Assembly: GCA_030770535.1 (NCBI GenBank) | Contig: JASVEC010000041.1 | Span: 124,001-188,000, forward strand | Direction of reading: 5' to 3' | DNA length: 64,000 nt | DNA from: Batkoa obscura | Taxonomy: Eukaryota > Entomophthoromycota > Entomophthoromycetes > Entomophthorales > Batkoaceae | In this document: positions 49,563 to 60,600 of the stretch, in pieces | Layout of the letters: every line of letters begins with the position of its first letter | Position numbering within the stretch: the first letter of the stretch is position 1 | Made by a program: the position numbers and the translations under genes | Notes under the pieces: generated by a model | Database searches by the model: none | Told to the model about the DNA's origin: nothing | The model's input: only the letters and a program-made list of their open reading frames with translations

Positions 49563-49569
49563 TACGTCA
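49563..49569. promoter_or_regulatory. CRE/ATF-like TACGTCA site upstream of PDI
   Basis: A TACGTCA heptamer within ATGATACGTCATGACA about 50 bp before the PDI start codon. bZIP factors of the ATF/CREB and Hac1 type bind ACGT cores, and ER chaperone genes are classic targets of the unfolded-protein response. A single short match in a promoter is weak evidence. Confidence 0.25.
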
Positions 49570-49620
49570 TGACATAAAAGTATATAAACATAATTGAAAA
49601 GTATTTGTACTTTAATTAAA

Positions 49621-51140
49621 ATGAAGTTTAGTATTTTAACTACTGCAGCTAGTTTATTATTTCAATTCACCCTTGCTTCTGAAAGTAGCAATGTAGTTGA
49701 ATTGACTCCTGAAAACTTTGCTGATGTAAGACACTATATAATACAAAGAATATAACTGATAAATTTTATTAGAAAGTACCAAAGAAACGTACTGTTCCAG
49801 CTTTAGTAGAATTTTTTGCTCCATGGTGTGGTCACTGTAAAACTTTAGCCCCAGTAATTAATAGCTCAAATTTCATAACATTTTCAATTTACAAAATCTA
49901 TTAGATCTACGAGAAGCTTGCTGACTCTTTTGCCAAACATCAAGATAAAGTTATTATTGCAAAGGTAGATGCTGATACCCATAAGGACTTGGGTAACAAA
50001 TATGACATCAAAGGATATCCAACTCTTAAATGGTTCCCTGTTGGTAGTGATGAACCTGAAGATTACGAAGGGGCCCGCGAACTTGAAGCTTTACAAGATT
50101 TTATAAAAGAAAGAACTGGTAATAGTACTGTAAATCTTCCAATTCGTGATTTAACATAAATAGGTATCAATGCTAAAAAAGAAGTCTCCCATGTTGTCAC
50201 CCTTACTGCAGCCAACTTTGATAAGATCGTTTTGGATAAAAAGAAGCACGTCCTTGTTGAATTTTATGCTCCATGGTGCGGCCATTGTAAACAATTAGGT
50301 AGTTAATATTCTTTTTTACAAATTTAATTCTTATGTTCGGTTTAGCTCCTATCTATGAGGAAGTTGGCCTTGATTTTGCTCATGAAGACGAAGTAAATTC
50401 ACTAATATTATCCCCTATATTGATATTCAATATATATTTAGGTTGTTATTGCTAAACTTAATGCCGATGCTGCTAAATCTATCGGCGAAAAGTAAATGAT
50501 CGGTTTGCTTTTATTGACTTTCTAAACGCATTTTATAGATATGATATTTCCGGTTACCCTACCATCAAATTCTTCTCCAAGGATAACAAGGATAAGCCTG
50601 AAGCATACACTGAAGGTCGTACCAGAGAAGAGTTCCTTAAATATTTAAATGAAAAAGCTGGAACTTTCAGAGTTATTGGGGGTGGATTAAGTGAAAAAGT
50701 ATTCTTATTTACTTATATTTACTATTTTGCTTATTTTGCTTATTTAGGCTGGAGTAGACGATAAGTTTAAAGATATCCTTAAACGCTACTGGGAAGCCGG
50801 AAGTGACATCAAAGAACTCAAGAAAATATCCAAGGATGCTGCTATCATTGCTGAAAAAGAAGGAACTAAGTAAACTTCTTTTTAATTTCATTTTAATATT
50901 ACTTAAACATAAATTAGGAATGCCAAATACTATGTTAAAGTCCTCAATAACATTATTGAAAAAGGGGGTGATTATGTTAAGACTGAATCTAGTCGTCTTA
51001 CTAAAATGATCAAAGGTGGCAACCTTGTTCCAAAATCATTAGATGAATTTACCATCCGCAACAATATCTTGGTGCAATTCTTATCTAATTTAGCATCCGA
51101 ATCCGGAGCCCCTATTGACAATTCTAAAGATGAACTTTAA
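49621..51140 (+). CDS. ER protein disulfide isomerase, a-a'-D type, KDEL-terminated
   Basis: Eight exons from ATG 49621 to TAA 51140. A signal peptide ([20 protein letters not shown]) leads into two complete thioredoxin domains, each with the CGHC active site ([14 protein letters not shown] and [14 protein letters not shown]). The cis-proline regions are [10 protein letters not shown] and [10 protein letters not shown]. An all-helical ERp29-type D domain follows ([20 protein letters not shown] onward). The protein ends in SKDEL, an ER-retrieval signal. The arrangement is that of P5/ERp38-like oxidoreductases that form and reshuffle disulfides in secretory proteins, rather than classical four-domain PDI. 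The introns are short and none splits a CGHC motif. Confidence 0.94.
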
Positions 51141-51661
51141 TCATACTTTAATTAGCTTCAAATATCAAATTTTATAAAAGCAATTTAAATTTATTTTTTC
51201 TTTTCTTTTCCTATTTAATATTAACTTCATCTTTTAGTTAAATTATCTTAATTTTTAAGACAATAAAAGCTTTACATAAAGATTATGTATATTTTTTTAT
51301 CACATATAGTGTATTATCAAATAAGTGACAAGTAGTGTATATTAAAAATGACAAGTTATTTTTATGAAGCATGATTATAAATAATATTAGTAAGGCTAAT
51401 AAAAATAGAGGATACCAGAAAAGCTAAATTCAGGGAGGTCCTGTGATAATTGATTAGAAGAGAAGGATGAAAGAAATTAATAATTGTGAATAGAAAATAG
51501 TGATAATCCTTAGAGTCATAAAAAATAGTAGAAAATATAAGTAAAAGGCAAAAGTTTAAGGAGAGATCTGTATAATTTAGCTGAAAACTGATAGAATGAA
51601 TCCTTTTTGGTGTAGTAGAAATTCAAAATGTTATAGAAGAGCATCAGATACAGAATTAAAC

Positions 51662-51735
51662 ATATGGGGATATGTTTTTGTATTTAAGAATTTTGCTAGC
51701 AATTTTTCCACTCAAATAAAAAAACATCACCATAT
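51662..51735 (-). mobile_element. Small inverted-end element, copy 14 (internally deleted)
   Basis: Short 74-bp copy that keeps both ends (ATATGGGGATATG and ACATCACCATAT) but lacks most of the right half of the body. It shares its terminal ATAT with the next copy. Confidence 0.85.
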
Positions 51736-51836
51736 GGGGATGTATTTTTGTGTTTAAGAATTTTACTAACAATCTTTCCACTCAATAGTGCTTAAAAAAT
51801 GGAAAAGTAATGAAATCGAAAAAAACATCCCCATAT
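51732..51836 (-). mobile_element. Small inverted-end element, copy 15 (fused to copy 14)
   Basis: Complete copy closest to the consensus, with perfect 12-bp inverted ends (ATATGGGGATGT and ACATCCCCATAT). Confidence 0.92.
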
Positions 51837-52170
51837 CTTGTTAATAAGCTGATCTACAGGAGAAGTATAGTCTAAGAGTAGAATTATTAGAAAATTATAG
51901 CAAAAAACAAAATTTTAATAAAATCTTTTAAAGAGACCTGCCTTTGAATTCAACCGTACATTAGCCCTAATCTTGATACCAACATTAAATTTAGCCTAGC
52001 ATTAACTAACTTTAACTTAACTTTATTTTAACTCCACACTAATATTAATGCCAATATTGATAGCAATTAAGATTTTTGAAATAAAGTTTATAAAATCATT
52101 TAAATGTTTTTTTGGAAAAGCAAAGCATTATAAATTTAACTAATTTAAATGCTACTTAATTTAAACAATA

Positions 52171-52273
52171 TTTTGGGATGTTTTTTTGGTTTCATTACTT
52201 TTTCCATTTTTTAAGTGCTATTTGAGCGGAAAAATTGTTAGCAAAGTTATTAAGCAAAATATACCCCCGCATT
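52171..52273 (+). mobile_element. Small inverted-end element, copy 16
   Basis: Forward copy with TTGGGATGTTTTTTTGG at the left, body TTTTTTAAGTGCTATTTGAG and right end ATACCCCCGCAT. Confidence 0.83.
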
Positions 52274-52446
52274 TATTATTTTAGCACAAGTATTTTATTT
52301 GTTATATTTTTGTAATATTGTATCATTACAAATTTACTTTTTACATGCAGTTATAATAAAAGGTTAATAGTTTTTTTAGAAGTCAAACTTTATAATCGTT
52401 AATTTAAACTAACAATTGATTTAGCAGTATTATTTTACTAAAACTC

Positions 52447-52549
52447 ATATGGGGATGTTTTTTGGTTTCATCGCCTTTTCCATTTTTGGGCACTATTTGA
52501 GTGGAAAAAACGGTAGTAAAATTCTTAAACACGAAAATACATTTCCATA
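52447..52549 (+). mobile_element. Small inverted-end element, copy 17
   Basis: Forward copy with ATATGGGGATGTTTTTTGG at the left and AATACATTTCCATA at the right. Confidence 0.85.
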
Positions 52550-54740
52550 GCGTAGTTAAGAAGTTATAACTGACGATATAAACTGTAAAGATATAATTTA
52601 TAAAAAAAATAAAAAATTGAAAGCATCATTAATTATTAATATATCAGTCTTTAGTAGACTTGTATGTTAAAATTTACAGTAATTTTAATACAAGTATCGA
52701 TTTCTTTACATCAAAGCTATAATAAAAATATAATTTGTAGATCGAAAAAATAATAAATATTATACAAATAAAGTACTAAAAGTTGCTATACATAAATAGA
52801 ACTATACAAAAGCACCTAGAGATTTAATATAAGCTGATCAAGTAAAAACTAATCCGATTTATTGAATAATATTTAGGTGTAAAAATCCATTAATTCAGAT
52901 GTTCGTTATAAGCAACCTAAAAGAGAGAAAAAGGCTTAAATTCAGGGATAAACTATAATAATAATTAATTTAAAGATTTTATAAAATAGTAAATGCTAAA
53001 AATTGGTATGGGTGTAGGTGTTTATCAAGTTTTTTTGAAAATATATAAGTTGAAAAATGAGAAATAATAACAAATAGATAAGTAAGGGAGATTTACATCT
53101 TTTTTTTAATTAAATATTTAATTACTAATTTAATTAAAATAATATTTTTACTCAAAATTTTTCAACGTCATTCGTTTTATTATTTAAAAACCAAGAAAAG
53201 CTTATCCTACCTCTTACAACAGCGCGTAGTTTTTAAATACACAAAAGAAGCTAAAGGTGGTTTTTTAATAATATAAATTTTACTTTTATTTCACTTCAAA
53301 AATAATATAATAAACTTAAATTTATCCGCTGAACACATAACATAGCTACTATTTATAGTAGCTGATTTGAATTACTAATGCTTAATTTTACTCAAAACAA
53401 TCTTTTTAATTAAATTAATTACATGGAGGGAGTGAAAATAAAATTTTATTAATGGCCGGATTTAATGCTAATATAATTAAATAGTAAAGTCAATCAAAGA
53501 ACGTAACGCTTTAGATTTCAATTGACACTAAAATATAATTAATAAACAAGGATTTCCTATTATTATTTTATCTTCAGGTTTTTTCAATGTCATAATAAAA
53601 TTTTATTTCAATTATGTTTATATAGAAATGCTGAAGTTTTCATTTTATTATTATTGCAATGATTTAATTAAAAAAATAATACTTGCTTATGATCTTAAAA
53701 ATAAGTTGCTAATTTAGGGGTTATTAAAAACTTATCCCTTAAACCAGCATGATTTGACTCAATAATAGCGGATAAAAAGTTTTAGTTTATTAGCAAACCC
53801 AATACTAACAATTACTGTAAATAAAATATAATAGGATAAAGAATAAATAGTATTTTCTATCTATTACAATAAAACCGATTATTATTTTATTTGTCTCTAA
53901 GCTTAACATAGTTTAAAAAGGTATAAGCTTACATAAAGTGGTAAACTAGAATGTTTAATTTATGCTTTAATAGGACAAATGGAACAGCAATGAGCAACTC
54001 TTTTAAAGGTTAGCTAGACTTAATTGCTTTAGCAAAACTTTTAATTCAAATTTAAGTATATTTAACTTGATTTAGTTGCTATTTTGTTTTGGATTTTAAA
54101 TTTTAGAAGCCCCTTATCTTATTACAGTCAAGGAAAATAGATTTTTTAAAAATGTTAATCATAATTGTTATACTTTTCTAAATTGGCTTTAATCCCCTCC
54201 AATTTCCTTTTGTTTAAGGTACAATTTCTTACCTTAAATCCCTTAACTTGGGGAAATTGTTTAAATTATCCTTCAATAAAGTTTCTAGTAATCAGGGCAA
54301 TTCAAATATCAGCTCAAGTTGATTTGTTACCATTTTACATAATTTTTCAAAAAAGACCACTTAAACCATATCAAGCGATCTACTAGCCAATCAAGTGAAA
54401 ATTATAGCTAAAATTAAGCAATTTAACTTACCCCATCTTAAACAATTTTACAAACTAAGTTAAATAAAATCATTATTCAACTATAAATAAATGATAAAGT
54501 ATAAATAAAGATCATTGAAATTAAAAAGGTGATCTCTTCTTTATACTATAATATCTTTTATTTACCTTACGAATTTTATTCTATTATAAAATTTATTATT
54601 ATCTTTTGCTAATTTATTATAATATCCCAAACAATCACAAATTAAAGTATAATAGAATACACTTATTAATTTGAATTATTATTATTATCAATCATATATA
54701 AACCTTACTTTATTCATTATAACAAGTTGATTTGTATTAA

Positions 54741-56255
54741 ATGTATAGTATAAATTCTACCATACCAAATGACAATCGTAACGGATATCAATTAATGAAC
54801 TCAACAAATCAACAACATATGATGATACCTAACAATATGAATCAATATGCTCATATGAATCAAGGGTATGAAAGAATATCAACTTCAAGTAATAATGGAA
54901 CTGAACAAGGTAGTAGCTATAAGAATGATGTTAACTTTTATCATCAATCTAGTGGGGATTATAATAATGAAGCTTATGGATATAATAAAATGAATCAAAA
55001 TGAGTATATGATCGATAGTTTTGATAAGTCCAATTTATATAACTCAAAGCAATTTAATTTTCATCAAATGTACCCCCCAAATCCTTCAAATACTACTAAC
55101 AATGATTTATCATTAAACTCCATGTATCAAAATGATAATAGAAATTTATCAAGCAGTATCTCTAATACAATTCATCCATCAAAACATATTCATGAGGAAC
55201 TTGAGCCTATTAAAAAAGAAGTTAAAATGGAAATGGTACCTTTTTCATTAGCTTCAATGGACTATCAAAAACATTTACCTCAAAGTGAGTTATCTCTTAT
55301 GGATCGTTTCTATCATACAAATGAAAACATAATCGCTACTACTAATTCCATTCCAAATAATCCTATTGAACCTTCAACTCAATCCAACACAGAATTTTCT
55401 AATTATGCCAGGCTTGATAGTATGGACTTTAATTTAATGACAAGACCTATCAGTTCTCATCAATATCCGCCTATTATGTACTCTGATTCTAACCCAACCA
55501 TTCAAGATAGTATGATTTTAGCTAGCGATAATAATCATAATGCTATAATAGACGATGAATTAAATCAAACCCATCGTCGTCAACGATATCAATTAGATCA
55601 AGTACTTCCTATGGTAATTAATGGACCAAGACCTTATTCACCTTCAAATTCTAACTCTGCTAATTCTACTTCCAATTTGCCACCCAAAGGTAGCTTTTTG
55701 ACCTTTACTCAACATGCGCCTAAGCTTTTACAATTTGGAAACAATATGAGCATGGAGATGGATTTAAACAATACTGACAATAGAAATTCCATGTCTAGGA
55801 TCAACAACCGCTTAGGGCCTTTAGTTTCTAGTCAATCTATTCGTATCCCTTCCCATCTCTTATTAACCCAAGACCAAAGAGAATGTCTTGAAAAGATTCA
55901 AGTAATCAAACGTGTGTTTGACGCAGATGATATGGAACTATCACACCAATTTCTAGTTCAATTTGAATTGACTTTAGAACAACTTGGTCAACCTTTAAAT
56001 AAATGGAAAACACGTAACACTAGACGTAGGAAAAACGCAGTCACACATCTGTACCAATGTTGCTGCGGATCAGACGTTAAACAGTTCCATGGCACTAAAG
56101 GTACTCGTAGATCTAAACAAAAATACCCATTTGTGGCTTGTTTAGCATTCGCTGAAGTTGCTAGAAGAACTTGTGATGGTGCTTTGCTTTGGGTAAGAGG
56201 TCTCTTGAACCATTCACCAGAATGTACCCGGGTTAAACCATTTAGCGCGCAGTGA
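54741..56255 (+). CDS. Putative zinc-binding transcription factor with Asn/Ser-rich N-terminus
   Basis: Single-exon gene of 504 residues. The first ~380 are low-complexity, rich in Asn, Ser, Gln, Met and Tyr, as in prion-like activation regions. From about residue 380 a conserved-looking module starts with a helix (LLLTQDQRECLEKIQVIKRV). It ends in a Cys/His-rich basic domain: NTRRRKNAVTHLYQCCCGSD, FHGTKGTRRSKQKYPFVACL, then LNHSPECTRV. Spaced Cys, Cys, His..Cys with basic and aromatic residues between strands recalls the WRKY/GCM1/FLYWCH/FAR1 zinc-binding fold seen in fungal regulators and transposase-derived proteins. DNA binding is inferred. The start ATG 54741 opens the frame directly. 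I do not recognise a named orthologue. Confidence 0.55.
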   Translation: MYSINSTIPNDNRNGYQLMNSTNQQHMMIPNNMNQYAHMNQGYERISTSSNNGTEQGSSYKNDVNFYHQSSGDYNNEAYGYNKMNQNEYMIDSFDKSNLYNSKQFNFHQMYPPNPSNTTNNDLSLNSMYQNDNRNLSSSISNTIHPSKHIHEELEPIKKEVKMEMVPFSLASMDYQKHLPQSELSLMDRFYHTNENIIATTNSIPNNPIEPSTQSNTEFSNYARLDSMDFNLMTRPISSHQYPPIMYSDSNPTIQDSMILASDNNHNAIIDDELNQTHRRQRYQLDQVLPMVINGPRPYSPSNSNSANSTSNLPPKGSFLTFTQHAPKLLQFGNNMSMEMDLNNTDNRNSMSRINNRLGPLVSSQSIRIPSHLLLTQDQRECLEKIQVIKRVFDADDMELSHQFLVQFELTLEQLGQPLNKWKTRNTRRRKNAVTHLYQCCCGSDVKQFHGTKGTRRSKQKYPFVACLAFAEVARRTCDGALLWVRGLLNHSPECTRVKPFSAQ

Positions 56256-58694
56256 AATGTTTTGTTTCGTTTTTTATAGCTTTTATAGCTTTTTTTCTCC
56301 TTATTATTTAGTGTATTTTAGTTTATTTATCATCAAATGATTATTTATTAAAATTTGAAGTCCAAGAATTAGATTTTGGTGGAAGTATTGAAATTTTAAA
56401 ATAAAAAAAGTTTTTTTCTTCCTAAAAATTAAACTTTATTGCTTATTTTTAGATTTGTTGCCACAGTTTGGAATAAAAATTGTTAGCTTAACAGGTGATT
56501 GTAATGTTGCATTCTTATTTGAAAATTTATTACTATGACTTAATAAAAATATGGAAAATGTCTTAATTATCTAAAATTAAAACTTATTCTACATATTAAA
56601 CATATTGTTCTTTTCATAGTTAATTCAAAACATATTTCAAATAGCAATGAGAATAAATGAAGTTTTTATTTAAGAAATGCAAATACTTATTATAATGAAA
56701 CTATTAAAAAAAACAATTTTAGATTGCGTATTATTATAATAAAATGTTTATAAGCTAAACTTAAATGTCACTCTCAAATTTATATATTTAGTTATCGAAT
56801 ACATTATTAGTGCTTAAAGGTCAATAACTAGAGCTTAAATATGTCAATTTGATTCATGTATTATTTATATCATTGTTCTAAATACACAATTTTAAAAACC
56901 TTAGCGCCTTAAATTATGATACTACTCTATCAATAAAAATTAAATTTCTATTTTATATTGACTTCGTAATAGATTTATTACCTTTTATTTTATAACACTT
57001 CCATAATAAGATATTTTGATATCAAATTAGCTCTAATGAATAATACTTATAAGGTAGTGTAGTGTATCTAAAAAAATTCATAAAATAACTTATCAATTAG
57101 ACTATTTCTATAATTCTATTTATTGATTTCTTTAAACACACTAATAAATTAGCCTTTGAATGTACATTGAAATGCTGTAACTGTTTTGATTTATATATCT
57201 CTTTTAATCATACAAATGTTTCAATTGTTCAATAAATTGCTTAGTTTCAAATATTATCACTAATAGATTGCAATTTGCTTGAACTAAATTGTGTTGAAAA
57301 AACAGTGTCTTTTCTTAAAATTCAGTTAGTAAAAAAGGTCAAAAAATAACTTGAGCTGATTTTAGGGTTGAACAACAAACGATTAGCATTTTTTACTCTT
57401 AAAAGAATTCATTACGCCTATTTAAGTTCAAATATGCGCTATATAACTACTCATTTGAGAGCTTTTTTTGTCACCAAGCTATAAACCGCCACAACAATGT
57501 GAATTACTAGTTATAAAGCCTATTCATTATATAGCGCACAACTGAACTTAAACAGCTCTAAAATTCTAAGTAGTTTATTTAAGAGCTACTAATACTTTTA
57601 TATTGAAAGTAAATTATATTTATTAGAACTAGTTTAAAGTGATGTATTAGTATTTTAGAAAGAATAATTTATTAAGGGGTTACATCTTGCATAAAGACGA
57701 TTTTTTTATATTGAGTGTATTGCTTATTTGTTTAATTCATTATTATTTAACTTAATATAAAAGGTAAGGGCATCGTTAAAGTAAGTTAAGAACTTTAAAG
57801 GTAGTAAAGCTGCTAAAAAAAGCAAAGTAAGGAGAATAGTTTTAATTAAATTTTTTTACTTAAAATAAGATTATAATCTATTTTATATTTTAAAAACTAG
57901 TTAATTATTATCCCTTGTTAAATATAAAGGTTTATTTTTAAAATATACAATTATTGTAAAAAATGAATTAAAGATAATAATGACACACAATTTAAAAGCA
58001 ACTGTTATCTCATTAACAAGAGTTATGGTATTGGTTGAATTATATGCCTCATTTGAACTCACTTCAACTCATAGTTTTAGTGATAAACAATGACGTTAAA
58101 CACACTATAACCAATAGGATTAGTTGTTTGTTGGAATCTATTGTAAAAGAAAGTGTTTTTGAAAGAAATTAAAGATAAACCCCGTATTTAAACCCCAACA
58201 TTTTAGAACTTAAGATTTTTGAGAGAAAAATAATGGTTGAGATACTAATAAAAAAAGTAAAGAAAGGAATATTTATAATTGCCCAATACAAAAATGTATA
58301 GAGTTACTTTCAAATCATTTCTTGATTTACCCCTTTTAAGTTTGGTATTAGATACACCCTTTTTTTAAAAAGTTTTAACAGCCATTTTTTAAAATCATTT
58401 TTATTAAAAAAGACCAATAAGTGTAAAAAAAAATTAAAGAGAATTGGAAGTTTTTAATCTTAGTATGCTTTCTAAATGTTAAGTAAGTTACTTTCTTTTT
58501 TTTTTAAAACTTATTTTTTATTTTATTTAGTAATTAATTTTTGTTAATAAAATTAAATAATGATAACTAATCATTATTTTATTACTAGATTAATACAATT
58601 ATCCATTTGTCTTGTCTTAGTTTAGCTTTATTGCAACAAGAAAAAAAGTTTATATCAAAATAATCTAACAACAATAGCATTACATTATCTTAAT
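56256..58694. other. 2.4-kb intergenic region
   Basis: AT-rich spacer. The only structure I see is the hairpin-forming repeat at about 57396-57585, listed separately. No gene is supported. Confidence 0.5.
57396..57585. repeat. Imperfect inverted repeat, possible second small-element family
   Basis: A ~30-bp arm at about 57419-57448 (TTTAAGTTCAAATATGCGC then TATATAAC) is matched in inverse by about 57526-57556 (TTATATAGCGCACAACTGAA then CTTAAA). A weaker outer match CTCTTAAA / TTTAAGAG brackets it. Total length is about 0.19 kb. Confidence 0.6.
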
Positions 58695-60175
58695 ATGGGC
58701 GCCTGTTTATCAGTTGAGGAAAGAGGCGAAAGGGAGAGAAACCTTCAAATTGAGAGAATGATTGAAGAGGATAGTAAAAGATTTAGTAGAGAATGTAAAA
58801 TACTCTTGTTAGGTAGGTTTACATTCATAATAATAAATGAAAGTAATGATAACCGAGTATCATTTTTAGGAAGTGGAGAATCTGGAAAGTCGACAATAGT
58901 TAAACAGATGAAAATCATTCATCAGAATGGTTATGATTTAAATGAATTAAATATGCTACGGCCCATTATTTATAAAAATGTAGTGGACTGTGTTAGGGAT
59001 CTTGTCAAAGGTTATGAAATCTTGAAGTTAACTCCAAGTGAAGGCAAAAATAAAGTAAATCATAGTTGTAGCTATAAATCAAAGAATAGGATGCTAATTA
59101 TTTTAAAAGTTATTTATTAAGGATTATCAGCGACTTTTAGCAGATTTTGGGTTCTCTGGTGCTCTTCCAATGGAATTTGTTCAAGGTGTTTATGACTTAG
59201 TTAAAGATCCTACTACTACAGAATGCCTCAATCATTCTGGAGGATTCTATATTTTGGACTCAGCACCTTAGTAATTTAAATGAATTTGTTTTTGATAGCA
59301 AAAATTAATAAGTTCATAGCTTTTTCGAGCATATTCAACGTATTGGATCCCCAGAATACGTACCTACGATCCAAGATGTTTTAAGGGCTCGTACTAAGAC
59401 TACGGGTATCATTGAAACTCGATTTACGATGGGACAGTTGAATATACAGTAATTATTGATTGTGCAATATTGAATAACAATAGGCTTATGACTTTATTTA
59501 GTATGTTTGATGTGGGCGGCCAAAGATCAGAACGTAAAAAATGGATTCATTGCTTTGAAGCAGTTACATCGATTATATTTTGTGTAGCGCTAAGTGAATA
59601 TGATCAAGTATTATTAGAAGAGTCTGGACAAGTAAATTCTTTTTTTATTTTAAAGCTTTTAGTTTATTCATTTTAATTTTTATAGAATAGGATGACGGAG
59701 AGTTTAGTACTATTTGAATCCATCATTAATTCCCGATGGTTTTTAAGGACGTCCATTATTTTGTTTTTAAATAAGATTGATATATTCCGCCATAAAATTC
59801 CAATCTCGCCACTAAATAAATATTTTCCAGATTATAATGGTAAGCTCAACTCAATATTAGAATTAATAGTAGTAATGTGTTTTTGTTAGGTGGATCTGAT
59901 ATAAACAAAGCTGCTAAATATATTTTATGGAGGTTTTCACAAACAAATACAAAGAAATTGGTACTTTATCCACAGTAAGTAAATTATTTAATCTATAGTT
60001 TTATATTAATTATTCTTTTTAGCCTTACTCAAGCAACAGATACTTCAAATGTAAGTTCAATCTACATTAACTATGCTACAATAACTAAACATTATTTATA
60101 TAGATTCGATTAGTATTTGCAGCGGTTAAAGAAACGATATTACAAAATGCCTTAAAAGATAGTGGGATATTATAA
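58695..60175 (+). CDS. Heterotrimeric G protein alpha subunit
   Basis: About eight exons from ATG 58695 to TAA 60175, giving a protein of the usual ~350 residues. MGACLS provides the N-myristoylation glycine and a palmitoylation cysteine. The GTPase motifs are [15 protein letters not shown] (P-loop, split by the first intron after LLLG), switch I in [12 protein letters not shown] with the catalytic Arg, switch [25 protein letters not shown] in [14 protein letters not shown], and a G5 loop read here as TQATDTSN. The C-terminus is NALKDSGIL, without the pertussis-toxin cysteine. The intron before MFDVGG is best taken with the acceptor at about 59500, which gives LNIHMFDVGG and the family length. 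Fungal G-alpha subunits relay pheromone or nutrient signals; the subclass is not resolved. Confidence 0.95.
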
Positions 60176-60564
60176 ACGAGGTTCTAAACAAAGAACTATG
60201 TTTAAATTTACGTAATTAATTGAAATTTATTTAAAAAGAATATATATATATACTATTTCAACTCTCTTTTAAGTTGTAAAAAAGGAACAAAATTATTATC
60301 AATTGAACTATTTGGTATCCTCAGCTATAAATCTACTTTAATCTTAAATTATACACTAATTGCTCTGGTAGTACCAATGTTTTTTATTTTATACTCATCT
60401 TTTTTTTAATGCTTTTATCTTTTCTTTTTTGTTAAAACCTTGACAATACATGCTCTCTTATTCGATGTCCCCTCCTCCGATTCTTATACCAAATATTTAA
60501 TTTTAACTAATAATAAATTTCACTTCATTTTTTATTCGTAAAAATCCCGTCTTTAATTTTTAAA
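60176..60564. other. Short intergenic region
   Basis: G-alpha 3' flank and promoter of the RCC1-like gene. Nothing else is visible. Confidence 0.4.
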
Positions 60565-60600
60565 TTGACACTTTTTTATAACTTTAAGTTACTGTTAACT

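Larger units (their letters stand above)
51141..54740. other. 3.6-kb intergenic region with four small elements
   Basis: No gene is supported. Four copies of the small inverted-end element lie between 51662 and 52549. From about 52550 to 54740 I see only AT-rich sequence. The last part is the likely promoter of the Asn-rich transcription factor. Confidence 0.5.
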
